A stretch of 64,000 nucleotides of DNA from the NCBI GenBank assembly GCA_029891385.1, contig CM057227.1, forward strand, positions 97,531,818 through 97,595,817, read 5' to 3'. The notes beneath the pieces are model-generated. The model had not been told where the DNA came from and made no database searches. It saw only the letters and a list, made by a program, of their open reading frames with translations. This document shows positions 12,150-21,699 of the stretch, one piece after another. Both the position numbers and the translations under genes were made by a program. The DNA is from Erythroxylum novogranatense (lineage: Eukaryota; Streptophyta; Magnoliopsida; Malpighiales; Erythroxylaceae). Within the stretch, counting starts at the first letter, position 1; the number at the start of each line of letters is the position of its first letter.

Positions 12150-12545
12150 TAAATGCATCAATCGATACACATCGTTCGGCTGAAAATCGGTACCAGTACG
12201 GGTGTAGGTGGTACCAGTGAAAAATACCGGTCGGTATCTGCCAATTTCGGCTATACCGGCCGGTATTCAAAATACCGGTCAAATACCGGTCGGTATTCAA
12301 AATACCAGTCAAATATCTTGGTTAGTCTAAAATTTTAAAAATTGGGGACTTTTTGCAAAATTTTCAAAATTTCCTCCTCCTCCTACCTCTCCTTCCCCTT
12401 TTTCAAAGTTTTAAAATAATAATAAATATTTTATTACTAATAATAATTGTAAATTAAATAAAACTTAAAAATAAATTATTTTTATTTTTATTACTAATAA
12501 ATTATTTTTATTTTAATATTTTATATAATATTTATTGATGATGAT
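12150..12545 (+). repeat. TACCGG-type element, copy 2 (one end only)
   Basis: It starts in GGTACCAGTACGGGTG and GGTGGTACCAGTGAAAAATA, then has several ATACCGGTCGGTAT palindromes. The TTGGGGACTTTTTGC and CCTCCTCCTCCTACC blocks follow. The reverse complement of 14180-14510 matches it closely, so this piece and copy 3 form inverted arms around 12545-14180. Confidence 0.6.
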
Positions 12546-12552
12546 GATGCTA

Positions 12553-12561
12553 ATAATAAAA

Positions 12562-12623
<62 letters not shown>

Positions 12624-12675
12624 GAAGAAGAAGAAGAAGAAGAGGAGGAGGAGGAGGAGGAGGAGAAGAAGAAGA
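12553..12675 (+). repeat. Compound microsatellite (AAT)n-(AAG)n-(AGG)n
   Basis: An AAT run changes to AAG and then AGG triplets before returning to AAG. The whole tract is about 120 bp of purine-biased triplets. Confidence 0.95.
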
Positions 12676-12721
12676 TAATTAATTATGTATAATATTTATA
12701 ATCATAATAATAATACTTACA

Positions 12722-13109
12722 ATCAATGTTATGAATACCGTACCGGGTTTGGTACCGGATTGGGTTTCGAACGAACAGCATGCAGATATCGGTCGTAACC
12801 AAATACCGCTTTGTAATTTTAAATTTATAAAATAGTCATTGAAATTTTTAAAATTGCAAAATAGTCCATATTAGTATATTGTACAGTTATACTGTATACT
12901 TTACTAGTTTATTGATTACATCAACCATGCTTTCAAAAATCGTAATAGTAAATAATAATGACAATTAATATGAAATAAGTCAAAACAATAATTTTAAATA
13001 TTTTACATATAAATAATAACCACAATTAATATAAACAAAGACAATTATCATCATACACACATCAAATTAAGAATAATACAAAGTATTTAAAATATTACAA
13101 ATTAACTCT

Positions 13110-13153
<44 letters not shown>

Positions 13154-14515
13154 TAAAAAAAGAATAAGAATAAGAATAAGAATAAGAATAGAAATAATAA
13201 TAATAATAATAATAAAAGTACAAATTTTATAATGATAATTAATACTTAATAATAATAATAAGATAATTAATTTGGTATAATAAAATTAATAATTTTAAAA
13301 TAGTAAGTAGAAAATTTATAACAATAGTTAATAATAATAAAATAATTAATAATAAAATAATAAATACTATTATTATTATTATTAACATTAAATAATAATA
13401 ATAATAAATAAATAAATAATAATCATAATAATAAATAAATAAATAAATTAATTAATTAATAAAATTAATAATAATAAGAATAACTTAGTAGTAGTAGCAG
13501 TAGTAATACTAGTAGTAGTAGTAATAATAATAATAATAATAATAGTAATAATAATAATAATAAATCAAGTGATTTGATCCCCAAAAGTTGTTCTCTTCTT
13601 TTTTAACTCACAAACTCAATAATATCCACTATTTCAACATAATAACCCTACACCGGCGACTCCCAACAGCTATGTTCAATTTGTGTGGAGGGGTAGTATC
13701 TTGAGATGTTGGCCTTGACCCAGTTGTCGTAAAATATCTAGTCATCGGCAACGAAGGATAGTAGCTCATTAGGTAGTGCTACAACTACGTTTATACCTGA
13801 GTTGGCTAGTGTAGTTAAGAATGTTGAGTCTGTGTCGTAGAGCTTAACTCTGTTAATATCTTGAGATAATGTAAATAATTTTGAATTTTGAATTATTTTC
13901 TATTTTATCAAAATTTTGAATTATTTTTTTAGAATTGTTGTTTTTTCACATTCCATTTCATTTTACATTTAATTAGACATAATTACAATTTCATTTAATA
14001 TATAAAATTAATTTAATAATTATTAATAAATATAATTAATTTTAAAATATATAAATTTTGATTTAATAATTGAAAATATATAAAATAAATATTAGTTTAT
14101 AATAATAATTTTAAAATTATTTATTTTAAGAAATAAATAATTTTAAAATTATTATTTATAAACTAATTTATTATTATTTATTAATAAATATTATATAAAA
14201 TGTTAAAATAAATTTAAATAAAATAATTTATTAGTAATAAAATAAAAATAATCTATTTTAAGTTTTATTTAATTTATAATTATTATTAGTAATAAAATAT
14301 TTATTATTATTTTAAAAACTTTGAAAAAAAGGGAGGGAGGGAGGGAGGGAAATTTTAAAAACTTTTGAAAATTTTGCAAAAAAGTCCCCCAATTTTTTAA
14401 AATTTTCGATACCGACTGGTATTTGACCGGTATTTTGAATACCGGCCAGTACCTATTTTTCACTGATACCACCCACACCTATACCATACCAATTTTCGAT
14501 CAAACAGATGCGTTC
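12722..14515 (-). repeat. TACCGG-type element, copy 3, minus orientation, swollen by microsatellites
   Basis: It begins CAATGTTATGAATACCGTAC, the reverse complement of the copy 1 end. It ends near 14515 after GGTATTTTGAATACCGG and the GGAGGGAGGGAGGG purine block. The blocks appear in exactly reversed order relative to copy 1. About 1 kb of (AAT)n-rich and unrelated sequence (12970-13985) separates its two halves. Confidence 0.5.
13107..13565 (+). repeat. Cluster of (AAT)n, (AAGAAT)n, (AATA)n and (TAG)n microsatellites
   Basis: Several simple-repeat tracts follow one another: AAT at 13107-13152, AAGAAT-type at about 13158-13192, AATAAATA at about 13400-13450 and TAGTAG at about 13485-13525. 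There is no coding potential. Confidence 0.9.
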
Positions 14516-14519
14516 TCGA

Positions 14520-15985
14520 TAAGATCTAAGAAGGTAGTACTAAATTCACAATATTGGGTCAACCTGTGAAACTTTTTAATTATTAAAAGGGGGAATTATA
14601 AATAAAATTGAGAAAATTGGTAATTTTATTGATTGGTGTTATTATATAAAATATAATAATTTAATAAAGCAATTAATTTACTATTATATTAAACTAATAA
14701 CGTTATTTTTAATCGTGGTTAAATGTGTCATATAAAATAATTGAATTTAATTATAATATTATTGGATTTGTTCGAAACAATGTAATTGAATTCAATTTTA
14801 ATATTACTGGATTTATTTCAAATAGTAGAAATTGAATTCAATTCAATCTCATTAATATAATTGAATTCAATTCGTTAATAAATTCAATTGAAGTTTCCAA
14901 ACAATGTTATTGTAATCGTTCTATATGCGCACGAAATATAAAAGCACAAAGCAATAACTGACCTTTGATCAAACAGACAGATGGGTAATGGAATCAGTGA
15001 GAATCGGAGTGGTGGTGGTGAGAAGAGGAGGAACTCAAATATGTGAATGGAACTTTAAAATTTTCTATACTTCTAAAATTTTAAATTTATAATAAAAATA
15101 AATATAATATAATATATTTTAAAAACAACATGTTGAATGGAACTCAAATACGTGAAGATGAGATTGACATTATTTGGTACAGCTGCATAACATTTATGTT
15201 TAGGAAACCTCTGGACAACTATCTACTAAAAAGGTGCCATATTTATTAATTTATTGGCATTTTACATTATAAAACTCATAATTGAAATACACTATAGTTT
15301 TACTATAGAAATATACACATATTACTTTCAACATCTTTTTATAAATTATAAGAAGTGATTAAGGGGTAATGACAATATAGCAATCATTGGTTTGACATTT
15401 TTATGCAATACCTTTGTTAAACATGAGGATTGTTGACTTGACTCCAAGTCTCCAAGTGGAAGAAAGTAATATCTTGCTTGTTGAATTATATTACTGAAAA
15501 AGGTTATAATTTAATAGTAATCGATTTAATAATCACCTAGTGGATCCTAACAGTAAACGACGAAAAGTCAAAGAGTTAAATTAAACCAGTTAATTTTTAT
15601 TTAACAGGCTTTTTTAATTAAACTTCAATTAATAAAGATGATCTCTTTTCTTAATAATATTTTAAATTCTTTAATTTTATTCAATCTTTATTATATACCA
15701 TTTTATAATGATCCAATATCGCTTAAATCTTTAAACCTTAAACTTTTTATCTTATCGATTTAATTTTCGTTCAATTTTAAAATTCTTTTTAAAACCATTT
15801 CTTTTGTATTAAAACCGATGAATCGATTTATTATTAATTTTCTAGTTTATATTTTAAATTGTATTAGATAAATTTTAATTTTTGATAATATGATAAAATG
15901 AGATTACAAAATAAAGTCTTATAACTTAATAATAAATTATATTTTTTTAAAAATATAATTTTGTTACTTACAATTCAATGATAGG
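14520..15985. other. AT-rich non-coding interior of the nested CACTA
   Basis: No gene, repeat family or known motif was recognised. GAATTCAATT-type short repeats recur at about 14740-14890, and the composition is strongly A+T. Confidence 0.5.
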
Positions 15986-15989
15986 TTAA

Positions 15990-17610
15990 TTTGGGCTTGG
16001 AGTCGGGTCGGTTCGAGTCGGTGGGTCATGAAATTAAAACAAAATCCTCAAAACCCCTGTTCCTTCGATTCACTGCTTGCTGCCACCACACGCATCACCG
16101 CGAAACAATCATTACAATGAAAACTCGTAATCGCCGATGGTCCTCCACCACTCTAAGCGAAGTACTTTCACCGGCTTCCTTCCCAAAGCTCATTTGCACC
16201 TCTCGGTGATTTCCTTTTCCTTTTTGGATTTTGGTATGAAATGAAGTGCAAGACATTCCTTTGTTATTTCGTTTGTCTATAAACAAATTCACTCCTTATA
16301 GCGCATGCGTTAAACGACGCTAACGCTGCAGAACGCAAGCGTGTTTCAACGCGTAACGCTGCGTTACATTGCATCGTTAGAACTATGCATTTTAACGCAC
16401 AGCTTGTGCGTTTTATGACGCACAGAAACAACACAAAGGGAGGTTTTTAAATGGGAGTGATTCAATCTTATTTGTCTAATCAGTATACAGTGCCGGCGCA
16501 AGAACTAAGAGCAACACTGTCTGTCTGCAGGAGACTAGAGGCGGCACGGAAGCAACACAAGGCAAAGGGATTTAAACTCCACCAAGTTTATTTGTCTTGT
16601 CAGTTGCTACAGGGTCGGCGCATGTAAGTATTTGTTACACAAAATGAGGATTTTATCATTTTGAACTGTTTTCTTTGGACGAGCCAATCTGCTATGATTT
16701 CATCATCCTCTAGTCTCTCCTAGGAACAAAGGGACGAGCCAATCCGTTGTGATTTCATACTCCTTTCATCGCCCTCTCTCTCCAAGGAACAAAGGGACGA
16801 GCCAATCATTGTGATTTTATACTCCTTTTCTTTGGGCCTCGATTCTATTAGACTATTACTTAGTAAATCGTAAATTCTCCTTCCTAGGTTCCTCTTCTCC
16901 TCTCTCCGGAGTTTCTTTGGATCACGATTTCTTCTATTCTCAAGTAATTTCCTTTTCACCATTTATTTTCTCAAGTTTTGATCTTTTGGTATATGGCATT
17001 TTGATTGTGGGTTTTTGTTAACTAGTTTTAGAACAATAGAGAAAGGAGTACGCTGTTTTGTTTTATCTTTGTAAAGTTTGAGTTTTTTTTCTTAAATTTG
17101 ACCCTGCGGCATGGCTTTCAAGGAGATTGCATTGCTTGAAACCAAGTTTTGATAGTGGGTTCGAGGTGAAAATGACTACTATTGAACTTTGTGCACGAAT
17201 GGAATTGATCGGGTATTTGTTTTGTGGGTTTGGTAGTATAGAATCCATTCGTAATCAGTTAAAGAGTTGATTTGATATTTACGTTTCATTGCTCCTCTTG
17301 CATTGTTCTGTGTTATTCTAATGGAATTTGTTTGATATAAGAGATTTTTGATAGTTTGTCGTTATTAATTAATCGCTTCAAGAGGAGAGTAGATTGTATC
17401 AAGCCCTCGCTTGACATTCTCTCGATATTGTCGCAACATTTGTGTTTAAGGTGATGATATGAGTAAATTGTAAATGTAATCAGATATCGGTAGAATTACT
17501 TCTTGTTCTTACAATACCACCTGTTTTTATTGTTGAATGTGGATAAATGATTGTTACGGACATTCCTAGGTTAAAATAAATCATTCTTTAGAATCTCACA
17601 TTCAAAAACT
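15990..17610 (+). other. Host-like leader or promoter sequence within the nested CACTA, with two local repeat arrays
   Basis: GC content rises above its surroundings. At 16300-16430 the motif AACGC/GCGTT recurs about a dozen times in both orientations. At 16676-16830 a unit containing GGACGAGCCAATC is present three times at a spacing of about 55-63 bp. At 16840-17000 there are pyrimidine-rich tracts (CCTCTTCTCCTCTCTCC) like a plant 5' UTR, followed by intron-like T-rich sequence. This is consistent with captured 5' sequence of a host gene leading into the exon scraps at 17626. That link is inference. Confidence 0.4.
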
Positions 17611-17625
17611 TTAATGTACATCCAG

Positions 17626-18660
17626 GATACCCTTGTTCATTCAAGCAATTGTTTGGCAATCAAAGGCTTGAAAGATGACAAAGAGCATTTAGTATTTGTC
17701 AAATCTTGCATTGCATTTGGTGAGGTCACAATACGTTCTATGTTATCTCAAGCAAAGCAGTTAAGTCTTTATCTAGAGACTGCTGAGATAAGTCTCTTCC
17801 TTTTGTTGGCATTGTTTTGATATATTAAGTATCTACGCAGACCGCTGACACTTTGCTATAACGCAGGTTGCCTTAATGGGTGGTTTAGTTTCTCATTCAG
17901 ATGGACTCATATTTGCTGCACTAAGCTGTTTAGAAAGTGCAGACTTAAGAGATGGTTAGTCAATTAATATTAGTTAAGCATTTGCTTTAAGACCATTGTG
18001 AAAATATGCAAGGAAATTATTTCTTGTTTATTTTTCGTCCGAGATATATTGGGTTTTTATTCACTTGCAAATGAGGTTACAGATGAAGCCAAAAGAAGAC
18101 AATAAATTGGGACTTGAACTAGTTGATTTTTTTTATGCAAGTCTGTGTGTGCTTGCTTGTTTTTAGGTTGTAGTTAGGGGTCTGAGGTAAAATAGCATGT
18201 CATGCTGTCAATGAAGCATGACACCGCCTAACAAGACGTGTGGATAAATCATAATATAACACAAATGACTTTGTTCTGTGTAAGTAACCATTCAACCCAA
18301 AAGTTAAAGAAGATGAAGCTTTTGAACATATCATATTTTATCCTAACGCATACTGGTTGTTAAACTTAGCTTCAGATTGTTCATATGCCACTATTCCCAC
18401 AAAGAATGCCTGTTTGGCAATATGCTTGTGGAATTCTAAATTGGCAGCTCATTATTTAATTTATTCTACTGATATGCATCATATGTTTGTTGATTTCCTT
18501 TTCCATTTTGGATCATCTAATGTTCAAACTTTATTGTCTTTGAATTACTTATTTCCTCGTAGGGCCCTCAAGCACCCATTGTTCTTGATGGGATGCTCTT
18601 CCATTTGCAAATTATGTGGCCTTGTTGTCATGGTTCCGTGTCTCAAATATTTTTCTTTTG
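17626..18660 (+). pseudogene. Captured gene fragment resembling a plant VPS35L-type (retriever subunit, UPF0505) gene
   Basis: Three exon-like blocks in order are separated by introns. Block 1 (17626-17787) encodes DTLVHSSNCLAIKGLK, FVKSCIAFGEVTI and LYLETAE. Its donor reads ATAAGT instead of GTAAGT. Block 2 (17867-17954) has an AG acceptor and a GT donor and encodes VALMGGLVSHSDGLIFAALS. Block 3 (from 18563) encodes SSICKLCGLVVMVP, with a frame change just before it (QAPIVLDGML lies in a neighbouring frame). The order and wording resemble the plant VPS35L-like endosomal sorting protein as I remember it; that name is the uncertain part. The remaining exons are absent, so this is a transduplicated scrap. 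Confidence 0.5.
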
Positions 18661-19929
18661 TGATTTTTAAGTTAGTGACTTTTTGACTTCTTCTTATAAT
18701 CTTTATCTTGTATGAAAGCAAAACTTTTTTTTTAATAAGTACTCATTTTTATTTACGTCCTTTATCATGGCAATAATGTCCTTAATATTAAGTGAACTTG
18801 AAACTTTAGGTTCAAGTTGAAAATATCCTATCAAGTTTGAACGCCATATTTCAACAAACTTAAACCTATCTTACAGCTTGGTTGAAGATTCTATGACTTA
18901 TTATATTTGCAAAACGTAGATCAGGTTGTTTGCTTATTATCATCGTAACTATGAATCTTTTTCCTTTACACTGTGCTGTGATATGTTCATACCAAGAACT
19001 ATGTTTTATGCACTTAATATTTTATTAGGTGTTTTGACTGATTTGGTTTTTGAAACAAAAGGTAACTGTGAGCAAGAGACCAATAAAATCATTAAGAACA
19101 TTCTCTCTCTTTTCCATTTTCAATCATGGTAAAGCCTTTTTGCTACCTCATCCTTGCTCAAGATTGTTATGGAATGTTCCAAAGCTATTGATTTTATTTT
19201 TCAAAATGTACTAGGATGACACCCAAAGTAAAGACCAGTGTATTGGAGTAGCGAAGATGAAGCTGCATTTCAAGCTTATGATGATAGTGACTTGGATTGA
19301 TGTGTAATACGTAAGATTGAATAGTTTTTTTCTTCCACCAAATTCAATCATCTATAGTTTTTCAGTTTTTATTTTTAATATTGTTGCTTGAGTTTATTGA
19401 AATTGACAGTAATGTGATTCTTTTGCAGGTTCTTATTCATATGCACATTTTGTAGCATACACGTCGGTATGTGTGATTTTCTTTTTCTTTTGTATTTGTA
19501 GTTATTCTATTTGATTTATTTTGATCCAAGCAAAGTAAAAATTCTTTTTTTTCTTTAATTCCTTTTTTCCTATTATTACATGTCAACAATATTATTCTTA
19601 ATACAAAACATGAACTTTGCAACATTTATGTTAACTTTAGTAATTTGTTTTGCAGCTACACGACTTTGGATGTGATAGAGACACTATGAGTTGGGACTAC
19701 TTTTTTTCTTCCTTAGAAGATATTTCTTGATATCTGATTTTCATTTTAGAACTTGTTCCTACATTTAAATATTTATATAGAGAATTTTGACACAGGAGAT
19801 TAAGTCATGTTCATAGAATTATTTTTTCGTTCAGTATTTAGATAAATTGGTTTATAGTTTCTTTTGAAAATTTATGGTTTTAATGAATACGATCATGTAT
19901 ATATAGTTAGAGGTATTGAAGTGTTAAAA
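18661..19929. other. Non-coding remainder of the captured segment
   Basis: T-rich intron-like sequence. One short open stretch at about 19230-19305 reads SSEDEAAFQAYDDSDLD, just before a TGA and close to a GTAAG donor-like site. It could be the end of another captured exon. Nothing else was recognised. Confidence 0.35.
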
Positions 19930-20789
19930 CATGAACTACTTCAAATTTGTTGTTAATAACCAATTGAAATAATTTTCTCCAACTACATATTTATTTGATT
20001 TCAATTGCATAAATTTTAGCCATCAGTTTGAATTATTTTTGCAATCAATTTTGGTTACTGGTAGGTATACATCAGGAACCATCCAAATTATTTTTGCGAC
20101 CAAGTTTTGGTGGCTAACACATACACTCTAGTGATCAATAATTAATTTTTTTTGCTAAATTATAGTAAATATAATACAATTTATGACGATATTAAAACTA
20201 TAGCAATAAATTATTTGGTTGCTAAAAGTAAATTTTTAACAACAGCATCATGTCGTCACAACATAGTTACTAAAAGAAAATTGATACACCATTTGTTAGC
20301 AACCAGATAAAAATAACTGCAACCAATGACTTGGTTGCTATAAGATTATTTTTTACCAACAAAAATAATTTGGTCGCAATATGAATAGCTATAGTAACAA
20401 TTGACTTGGTTGCTATAAAATTACTTTTTACCAACAAAAATAATTTGGTCGCAGTATGAATAGCTATAGCAACCATGCTATAAGATTATTTTTTAGCAAC
20501 AAAAACAATTTGGTCGCAGTATGCATAACTATAGCGACCATGAAATTTTACATTAGCAAGTATAAATTTGGTCGCTAATAATTCTACCTTTAGTGACCAA
20601 TTTGAAATGGTTGTTAATAGTGCATTTTTAACGACCAACGTAATAACTCGTCACTGAGCACTTTTAGTAACAACCCTGTTGTAACCACCTGTGACCAACC
20701 CGATTTTAGTCGCTATAACTTTTAACGACCATTTTCTTATTTTTAGCAACCATTAATAATGGTTACTGAAACTAATTTTTCTTGTTGTG
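19930..20789. repeat. Right subterminal repeats and terminus of the nested CACTA
   Basis: TAGCAACC, TTGGTTGCTATA and TTTGGTCGCAGTATG motifs alternate in both orientations. A unit of about 85 bp containing TTTTTACCAACAAAAATAAT is repeated three times at about 20280-20520. The array ends at TTTTTCTTGTTGTG (20789), the inverted terminus. Confidence 0.85.
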
Positions 20790-20792
20790 ACG
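20790..20792. other. Target-site duplication ACG, right copy, of the nested CACTA
   Basis: ACG directly follows the right terminus of the nested element and matches the triplet at 10193-10195. Confidence 0.85.
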
Positions 20793-21072
20793 ACGTCTAG
20801 TACACGTCGTAGAAAGTTATGTTGTTTCCACGACGTTTAAGTTAAACGTCGCTCATTCGCTTAAGCTTTTTCAACGTTTCCCTAAACGTCGAAAAATAAC
20901 CCAGGCTTCCTCGACGTTTTCGAAAAAAATGTTGATAAAAACATTTGCTTACTCCCCTTCAACGACGTTTGGTACGACGTTTTAAAAAACGTCACAAAAA
21001 ATTTTACCCGACGTTTTTCAAGCATTTGCGACGTTTATAAAACATCGCAAATTGGGTATTTTCCTAGTAGCG
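20793..21072. repeat. Right subterminal repeats and right terminus of the outer CACTA
   Basis: The CGACGT array resumes here: GACGTCTAGTACACGTCG, CCACGACGTTTAAG, CTCGACGTTTTCG, GACGTTTTAAAAAACGTCAC and TTGCGACGTTTATAAAAC. It ends in GGGTATTTTCCTAGTAGCG. The array is the same family as at 10084-10192, which shows that one element was split by the insertion. Confidence 0.85.
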
Positions 21073-21194
21073 AGGGAAGGCAAGAAAAACAATGTATGTA
21101 CTAAAGCAGCTAGCTCTTGAGAAATTCCAGATCCTTGGCAGAAGATTAGAGCAGATATAAGGAGAGGGTGTTAGAATTAAACTGAAACAAAAGG

Positions 21195-21290
21195 AAAGAA
21201 GATATACCTTACCATTGACTCGGCCAGTCTGCGCTTTCAAACTCTTTCTCCGCCATTGACTTCAGAAAACAGGCACCCTTTTCTTTATAC
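21195..21290 (-). other. Possible first exon of a minus-strand gene interrupted by the CACTA insertion
   Basis: On the minus strand ATGGCGGAGAAAGAGTTTG opens a short frame (MAEKEFESADWPSQ) that runs into AATGGTAAGG, a good splice donor, near 21205. Downstream (lower coordinates) intron-like sequence meets the CACTA end at 21072. If real, the rest of the gene lies left of the CACTA element, outside the window. The frame is short and unrecognised, so this is only a candidate. Confidence 0.25.
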
Positions 21291-21462
21291 GATGGAGAAA
21301 AAGAGGAGGGCAAACATTGGATTTGGATTGGTCACATTTCTGTATTCTAAATGCTGTAAAGGTCATCGAAAACATCAAATTAAATATGAAGGGTTAAATC
21401 CACGGTTGTGAGCAGCAATGAAAATAAGACACAACACCATCAAATCATAAGTACAGGCTCAA

Positions 21463-21612
21463 TGACCCGGTCTTTTCCGTAAACGCTATTCTCACCCTGT
21501 GCCATTGCATGCCATCCACATATTTAGCTCTGTCTTATTTTTTTATTGTTAAATGTGTGGACGTTGTGTAATGGCACAGGGTGAAAGTTCTGTCAGAAAA
21601 GATCCAGTGCTG
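21463..21612. repeat. Foldback (inverted) repeat, MITE-like, ~150 bp
   Basis: The left arm contains GGTCTTTTCCG and CTCACCCTGTGCCATTGCAT. The right arm, on the opposite strand, contains GGATCTTTTCTGACAG and TTCACCCTGTGCCATTACAC. The arms of about 65 bp are imperfect inverted copies around an A/T-rich loop (TCTTATTTTTTTATTG). No target duplication was established. Confidence 0.7.
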
Positions 21613-21699
21613 ATTTTCCTATAAGACACTGTAGCGTCCTATACGGTGGTTAAGCCAATCTTGGTGAGTCTTAAATTATGTACACTGTCATCTGGCGGT

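Larger units (their letters stand above)
10196..20789. mobile_element. Nested non-autonomous CACTA transposon (10.6 kb) carrying host-like sequence
   Basis: The left end reads CACTACAAGAAAATTTGG, the classic plant CACTA terminus. The right end, read on the minus strand, is CACAACAAGAAAAATTAG. The match extends through GTTTCAGTAACCA, giving TIRs of about 30 bp. An ACG duplication flanks both ends. Subterminal arrays of GGTTGCTA/TAGCAACC motifs face each other (10216-10900 and 19930-20780). No transposase, DUF4218 or Transposase_24 sequence was found inside. Instead it contains TACCGG-type repeats, microsatellites, a stretch resembling host gene leader sequence, and exon scraps resembling a VPS35L-type gene. 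It is therefore a Pack-CACTA-like passenger mobilised in trans. Confidence 0.88.
1..21072 (+). mobile_element. Outer CACTA (En/Spm) DNA transposon, left end outside window, carrying a nested CACTA element
   Basis: The element is defined by a TNP2-type transposase (1-3456), a second Transposase_24-type gene (7834-9619) and CGACGT-rich subterminal repeats. The repeats lie at 10084-10192 and resume at 20793-21072. The right terminus reads GTATTTTCCTAGTAGCG. Its reverse complement, CGCTACTAGGAAAATAC, is one base away from a CACTA-type end. The element is split by a second CACTA transposon at 10196-20789, so its own visible sequence is about 10.5 kb. Several frameshifts and stops in the transposase make it non-autonomous today. 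The left TIR is not in the window, so the target duplication cannot be tested; AGG follows the right end. Confidence 0.85.

Noticed and set aside
16095..16962. Basic minus-strand frames (about 65 and 80 codons)
   Set aside because: They overlap repeat units and pyrimidine-rich leader-like sequence; no domain or splice context supports them.
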